NCBI GenBank assembly: GCA_038373885.1
Contig: JAWZYV010011909.1
Coordinates: 248,001-312,000, forward strand
Source: Cheiracanthium punctorium
Lineage: Eukaryota > Arthropoda > Arachnida > Araneae > Cheiracanthiidae
DNA length: 64,000 nt
Direction of reading: 5' to 3'
A program made the translations under genes and the position numbers. The notes under the pieces are model-generated. The model was not told the DNA's origin. It did not search any database and saw only the letters and a program-made list of their open reading frames with translations. Numbering within the stretch: the first letter of the stretch is position 1; every line of letters begins with the position of its first letter. Shown here piece by piece: positions 59,238-64,000 of this stretch.

Positions 59238-59616
59238 TACATAGATATTTGAACACGGGGAAGAGTTTGGTGCAATCCATTTTCCTATAACTTGCCACTA
59301 GATGTAGCGTCAACACATGAACTTCAGGACTGTCCAGCCGATAGTCATGAAAATTCGTATACATCGATATCTGAATGCGAAAAATATTTTCGCCGTATCC
59401 GTTTTGCTAAAACTCGCCACTAGATTGCGCTACGCCGCATGGCCTTCTGCACCGTACAAACGATTGCCTTGCAATTCGGTATGCATGATTATTGGACACA
59501 ATATAACGCGATATCCACTTTGCTATATCTGTTTATTACAATGAATAGTAATCACCACAAATCGTAATATCAAAAAGTCCATTCATTCCCGTGCGAAGAA
59601 CGTGTACTTCAGCTAG

Positions 59617-59828
59617 TCGCATATAAAAGTTAAACATATATGCTTCAGTGTGTATAACGCATCAAGGATCATGCTTCGAAACTGCTATGTTACATCACTT
59701 AATGCATCCCATCGAAAAAATCTGTATTTAACACACTTCTTAGATGCACGGAATTTGATAAAAATATCTCTATAAGAAAAGCTTTGAAATAGGAAGCTTA
59801 TAAATTTTGCAATATTGCTTTTTTGTTT
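59617..59828. other. Spacer between Helitron and LTR
   Basis: Nothing recognised. Confidence 0.35.
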
Positions 59829-60297
59829 TGTGGCGTCATAGATAAAGAGATGGAGCCCTTTTGCTCACACAAAACACTTTATTAGACGGCACATACAAAC
59901 ACATAAATTATGAGTTGGAAATTGAGCAGTCAGATCTGGCCGTTACCGGCCTAACACCAGAGGAAAGTTACCTCTGCGCTGGTCACTGAAACCGATCTCC
60001 TCTGCCTTGATCTGTTCATCTTGGCTCTCGGCCGGAATCTCTAGTGGATTTCGAGTGGATTTCAATCATGTGGGATGCTTGTAGCAAGTGTTCGAAAGTT
60101 ATGAGATTCCTCGTGTCGCTATAGCGTCAAATTCTGAAGAGCTCTTGAAATACTCAGGGATTTATTCGTTCTATAACGTCAAAACTGCAGATTATTGAAG
60201 ATCTATAGTTTCTTGTCGTAGACCTTACGATACCGCCCAGATCAAAGGTTATCGGAGAGATTCGAGTATTGAGGGGTAAGAAAAAGGGAGCATCACA
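59829..60297 (-). mobile_element. Putative solo LTR, 469 bp
   Basis: On the minus strand it begins TGTGATGCTCCC and ends ACGCCACA, so has TG...CA ends. An AATAAA followed by a GTGTTTTGTGTG stretch (AATAAA at 59878-59883, minus) lies near its 3' end, as in the R region of an LTR. No primer-binding site and no 5-bp target duplication were found, so this is a moderate call. Confidence 0.45.
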
Positions 60298-60578
60298 GAT
60301 ATATATTTGTAAGTACTAATTATTCGGACAACGTCACAGTTTGTTTCCGATTTTGCCCACCGGATGGAAAGAGCTCTTAAAGTTTTTTCCCACGTTTTCC
60401 ATGGTTTGAAGATCATTTCTGTGAGTAAAGACGTTCCTGCATTTTTACTTTAGTGAACAACAAGAATGTCTGTTTTGGGATGAAACTGAAGACATCGATA
60501 TGAAGAAAAAACACACAAAAGTGTGTACAATCCCGAGGGGGAAAATGATATTTTAATAGAGTGTTAATTTCTTTGACA
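60298..60578. other. Spacer
   Basis: Nothing recognised. Confidence 0.3.
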
Positions 60579-61225
60579 GTTAAATTCTGCGCCAAAAAAA
60601 CTATTACATGCTTTAATGAAAATGTGGGTATGTATAATGATCATGCTATTAGTTCGGAATACTGGGAGGCTTTTTTTGGCGTATACAGGGCAGACGGGGT
60701 CAAGAAACCTGAAAAACCTGGAACAGTATGGCAGTTTTACTTTAACAGAAAAAAATCCGGGAAAATTGCAAATTTTGTGTATAAACCTGGAAAATCTTCA
60801 AGTGTGACGTAAAAAGTTATCTGGAAGTCTGCATTGATAAATCAATTTTACATTTGCCGTATGTCTTGAGAAAAATGACTTGGCATAAGCACGTAAAAGT
60901 GGTGAAAACTATATTCATTTTTTAAGGGCTTAGTGTAAAAAACAAAGAATAAGGTTATTTAACTTAAACAAACTGTACAACGAAGCAAAATCTTACCCTT
61001 AAACAGTATTTTCTTTTTCTTTTTTTAACTAGACTTTCTGAAAGAAAAAATTCTCTACGAGCCATGTCAGATTTACGCACCTGTATCAAGTCATATTTAG
61101 AGCGTTTTTTAACCCTGAATATGCCAAAAACACTTCCAGCATTCCAAACAAATAACATGATCATTATCCAAACCCGCATTTTCACGAAACCCTGGTACAG
61201 ATTTTTTTTAGGACAATTTAACTGA
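60579..61225. repeat. Inverted-repeat element, about 650 bp
   Basis: 60579-60670 and the reverse of 61130-61225 share 'CAGTTAAATT', 'AAAAAA-CT-TAC', and then 'GAAAATG-GGGT-TG-ATAATGATCATG'. Arms are about 90 bp at moderate identity. The left interior has ACCTGGAA words repeated. Short frames starting from the two arms ('MWVCIMIMLL' and 'MRVWIMIMLF') are the same arm read twice, not genes. Confidence 0.6.
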
Positions 61226-61844
61226 TAGCATAGACTAAATTTATTTGGGACATGCTTATAAATTTATAGTGTTTAGCATTTTTTAACATGTTTCAAGATT
61301 ATTAGCATCGTTTTACATCAGTGCATGACAGTGAGAGAAATGTGTAACGTAGAAGACTTTGTTTTCGATCCTACATACCGAATGTCCTAAAAATGAGCGA
61401 CCATTTTTAAAAAATAGTAAAAAAAAAGCGGAAGGCAATAGAAATGTACGGTTTGCTGAATTTTCTATAGAAACCAGAACATTTATTCTTGGCAAGTTTC
61501 AATATTAGTCATAAATTTCGTCAACAGATGGCCCTGCTGACTAGAAAAACTATAAAACAATGTTTTCAGGTTTTTCAATCAGTGTTTGTCATTACTCAAA
61601 ATGCTGGTTAATTCAAAAACCCTTTTATTATTTCTTAAGCTAGTCACTAGCATTTTCATCCCTTGATTTTAAAAAGCGCCCTCTACTGGTGACATTTGCA
61701 AACAATTTTGATCACTGATGAGAAATTGTAGCTCATTATATGAATGTCCAGTACGAGTTGATCATTATTAAAAAGTCTTATTTCTAAGTTGTTTACAACC
61801 GCAGAATTAGTTACCAAAAATTGTAAAATTTTGCGGATCACTTG
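61226..61844. other. AT-rich noncoding DNA
   Basis: Would be the decayed interior of the retrotransposon whose LTR starts at 62089; no Pol motif is visible. Confidence 0.3.
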
Positions 61845-62042
61845 TTAAAACACTGAAATTTTTTTCCAGTGAAAGAAGAAATGAGTGCCAAATATTATCA
61901 CCGAACTACGTATTAAATTGAAAATCTGCAGCAAAACTGATTGTTTCGTTTCCGACGTCATGCAGATGCTGTTTAAAAAAGCTTGTAAAAATGCTCGGTG
62001 ATCCTGTTGTTGCAGAAAACTCTGCTTGTTTCCCGGATTCAT
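61845..62042 (-). pseudogene. Possible start of a retrotransposon gag
   Basis: A minus frame begins with ATG at 62040-62042, about 47 bases after an LTR end and just after a primer-binding-like site. It runs 65 codons with a Gln-rich start. Its position is what one expects for gag, but the sequence itself shows no zinc knuckle or other diagnostic motif before it stops. Confidence 0.35.
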
Positions 62043-62072
62043 CGTTCTAAAGTTCAGTAAGTAGAGAAACTT

Positions 62073-62086
62073 CTAGGAAGAGTCCA
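62073..62086 (-). other. Possible primer-binding site
   Basis: TGGACTCTTCCTAG on the minus strand, two bases after the LTR end ...CCCTGACA. It starts with TGG, the complement of a tRNA CCA end. The matching tRNA was not identified. Confidence 0.45.
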
Positions 62087-62504
62087 GTTGTCAGGGTGGA
62101 ACACGAACTTTATTGCTTCTAGAACTTCGTCGAACAATCCGCTGTACAAAATTCACAAGCACAATCAGACAGTAACGTGCTTTTAACAGTCCGCTTAGTA
62201 CAGAAGATTTCACAAATGCTCTATTTCTCTCACAAAATAAAACACTTCCACAAGCATAAATTCAGTGAAAACTTACAAGGGAAATCGTACACCCCAGACA
62301 GCACAGCAAACTTGCAGCAAGCTTGATTTATCAAGCCAATAAGCTTGAATTAAGCTTGAAAATTCCAGGCGTGTAAGCTTGAAGCAAGCTTGAATCAAGT
62401 GTTCTAGTTTACACTTGCCCAGCTTGCATTAAGCTTGACATTTCAAGCTTGAATCAAGCTTGAAATTTCAACCTTAATATCAAGCTTAAAAAATTTTCCA
62501 AAAT

Positions 62505-62697
62505 TTTTTTTTCTAAATACACGGGGCGCCCGCTGGCGAACGCGCCCCACATACTTTATTTTTCCGCGCATTTTCCCCCTCTATGCTGTAATTTTAAGTT
62601 ATTTTAATCTGTTTCCATCGAGTGTCCGTGGCTAGAATAGAACCCGGGACCTTTAGGTTCGTAGCCGAGCGCGTTATCCATTCAGCCACCGGAGCCT
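62505..62697 (-). mobile_element. tRNA-derived SINE
   Basis: Reverse strand: GGCTCCGGTGGCTGAATGG starts the head, with box A TGGCTGAATGG and box B GGGTTCTATTC (normally GGTTCGATTC) at tRNA-like spacing. The body follows, including GCGCGTTCGCCAGCGGGCGCC, and ends in a short A-run (complement of the T-run at 62505-62513). The head is a near-intact tRNA-like fold, but the body and A tail mark it as a SINE. It sits inside the DNA element 62293-63781. Confidence 0.65.
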
Positions 62698-63424
62698 TGT
62701 GCAGCTATGACTAAAGTTTGAAGTGAATTATTAAGCGTTTTTCTGACCAGATTGATAAGTGGGCGATATGTTATTTGTTTTTTTTTATTTTTCCATGGGA
62801 TGCATCAAAATTAAAATAATTTTATGTGTGATTTAGAGAGACTCTACTAATAAGGAAATAAACACATTATAAACTTAAGAGCAACACATGTTTTAAAACT
62901 TTCGCAACACTCATGAGCAATACTGCCGATGGCCAAAATCGAGACAAATGACTGATTTTGAAATCAATTTCGTAGTATAATTGTATTTTATTTTGAAGAA
63001 TTTCCATATTTGGAAGTATAGAATGGGTTTACTTACTTAACACAAATCTGAAATCAAAGAAGCAGATAGTTAAACGTTACTTCGAAATGCTATATCACAG
63101 TTGCTAACATAACATGTATGGAATCCAAACACTTTAGTCATTTTTGTAAATATTTCTTATAATAAGAAATAATTGAAAATTTTTGCTATTTTTTAACGCT
63201 AAAAATTCTCTTTACAAATGCGGTTAGTTATTTTCCTACATATTGGTATGCTATATCGATATAGAGCATTTCGAAGAATTAAAAATAAGTTTAAATTAAT
63301 TTATACAAATGTAAATTTGAATTATTTTCATTGTTCATACTTTATAATTAAAAAATTATTTAACTTCTGAATTATTTTTTATCCTTTGTAATTTTATTTT
63401 AAAACTACAAAAGTGTAAGATGTA

Positions 63425-63500
63425 AGATTTTTGGGCCCTAAAATCTGTAGGCCCTGGGCAGTTGCCCCGTTTGCCTTGCCGGTAATATGGCGCTGGTAAT
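63425..63500 (-). repeat. Reversed CAGGGCCCGATTACC-type block
   Basis: On the minus strand reads CAGCGCCATATTACCGGCAAG...'GGGGCAACTGCCCAGGGCC', a relative of the repeat ends at 35601 and 36406. Confidence 0.4.
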
Positions 63501-64000
63501 AAAATAAACACATCTTTTACGAACTTTCAGCAAATTTGAGGACGCTAGACAATTAATGTCCATTCTCTTTCGCAGATGGCGTAATCAATGCTCCTTTAAA
63601 AAGGAAAAATCAAGCGAGTAGCAATTGCCAAGCTTAAATCAAGCTGTATTTAAGCTTGACAATTCAACTTGACTCCTGCAAGCTTGCTACCAGCTTAGAA
63701 TGAGTTGAATTTTCTAGCTTGCATTAATGCGTCAAATTCAAAGAAATGTCAAGCTTGATTTAAGCTTATGTGCTGTCTGGGACAGTCCCTCAAGACTCAG
63801 CAATGAAGAATCTACACACAGCGCTCAAAAACGAAGCTTCGAAAACAAGCTAAATATAGTTTTTCTAATCGCCAATACAAAGCCTTAAGCTTTCACGGAC
63901 ATCTGCTCTTGGCACAAGCAGAAGCAAGACTGACTGGATCGGGGCATCCCGCTTCCTTTTATACTTTCCGACGTACATTCCAGAAAACTCGGGACCTCTC

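Larger units (their letters stand above)
56633..59616 (+). mobile_element. Outer Helitron (non-autonomous)
   Basis: The 5' end TCTTATAAATAAAAATG follows an A at 56632. The 3' end has a hairpin-type word CCCGTGCGAAGAACG-G (about 59588-59604), then a short spacer and CTAG (59613-59616), then T. Insertion between A and T, a TC start and a CTRR end with hairpin are Helitron hallmarks. A (GTTT) run lies just inside the 5' end (56658-56692). No Rep or helicase gene is present. A second Helitron lies inside it. Confidence 0.75.
62293..63781. mobile_element. DNA element with CCCAGACAGCACA ends and AAGCTTGA-rich arms
   Basis: 13-bp perfect inverted tips (62293-62305 and 63769-63781). Inside each tip is a dense set of AAGCTT-centred words (TCAAGCTTGA, TTAAGCTTGA and variants): about nine in 62300-62490 and five in 63625-63770. 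They are partly palindromic and so occur in both senses. The interior has no transposase. It carries a SINE and a reversed CAGGGCCC-type block. Target duplication unclear (ACAC / ACAG). Repeated subterminal words of this kind usually bind transposase; that is inference here. Confidence 0.75.
62089..64000 (-). mobile_element. LTR (gypsy-like), interrupted, running off the window
   Basis: Reverse orientation. TATAAAAGG (63955-63963, minus) lies upstream, then transcribed-type sequence, AATAAA (62109-62114, minus) and GTTCGTGTTCCACCCTGACA ending at 62089 in TGACA, the complement of the usual TGTCA start. The far end is beyond 64000. A 1.49-kb DNA element (62293-63781) is inserted in it; without that the visible LTR is about 420 bp. 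Confidence 0.6.

Noticed and set aside
60561..61185. Two similar small hydrophobic proteins (MWVCIMIMLL and MRVWIMIMLF)
   Set aside because: They are the two arms of one inverted repeat read from each side, and neither frame continues.
62636..62697. A functional tRNA gene on the minus strand
   Set aside because: Box B is altered, the anticodon stem does not pair well, and a SINE body with an A tail follows directly.

Overview
The window looks like intergenic DNA from an animal nuclear genome, most likely an arthropod; a spider is my guess, at low confidence. It is AT-rich, has no operons or ribosome-binding sites, and is full of microsatellites, homopolymer runs and decayed transposons. I recognise no intact host gene. 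Nearly every open frame is short, and the only frames I can tie to known families are broken transposon genes: copia RNase H, Tc1 transposase, mariner transposase N-termini, a DDE-like transposase, and a multicopy arthropod protein of unknown role.

Layout. 1-2000: a foldback element, then a dispersed repeat interrupted by a 1.06-kb insert. 2006-4823: a DNA transposon with about 700-bp inverted repeats around a damaged transposase. 7817-10091: a reverse-strand Helitron. 11950-19660: a cluster of TTAA-flanked piggyBac-type MITEs, a copia remnant and a 1.85-kb inverted-repeat element. 17060-18160 and 27000-27790: two opposed copies of one repeat. 18160-27000: mostly featureless AT-rich DNA with one roughly 380-bp tandem array (22150-23190). 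28653-33260: two more TTAA elements and a hAT element with an 8-bp target duplication. 33260-39100: almost nothing. 39140-39890: a GC-rich stretch with CCAAT motifs, the best candidate for a host promoter. 40379-44890: a dead Tc1 element, a mariner deletion derivative and tandem-repeat-rich DNA. 45688-50450: a foldback element, microsatellites and two small MITEs. 50607-53397: one reverse-strand pseudogene carrying three different transposons. 55132-59616: a local duplication with a mariner in one copy only, then two nested Helitrons. 59829-64000: LTR-type sequence, with a further DNA element inside an LTR and a tRNA-derived SINE inside that element.

The main interest is that the window dates and explains itself. 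In several places an element can be called not only from its ends but because a second copy of the target lies elsewhere in the window without the insertion: hAT 32143-33117 against 411-436; mariner 55224-55619 against 56181-56360; TTAA MITE 17216-17516 against 27640-27710; insert 437-1499 against the 32110-32142 copy. At least nine TTAA-bounded elements of several unrelated sequences suggest strong piggyBac-type activity in this lineage.

I found no CRISPR array, functional tRNA or rRNA, toxin system or intact virus. All identifications were made by eye from sequence patterns; no database search was run.
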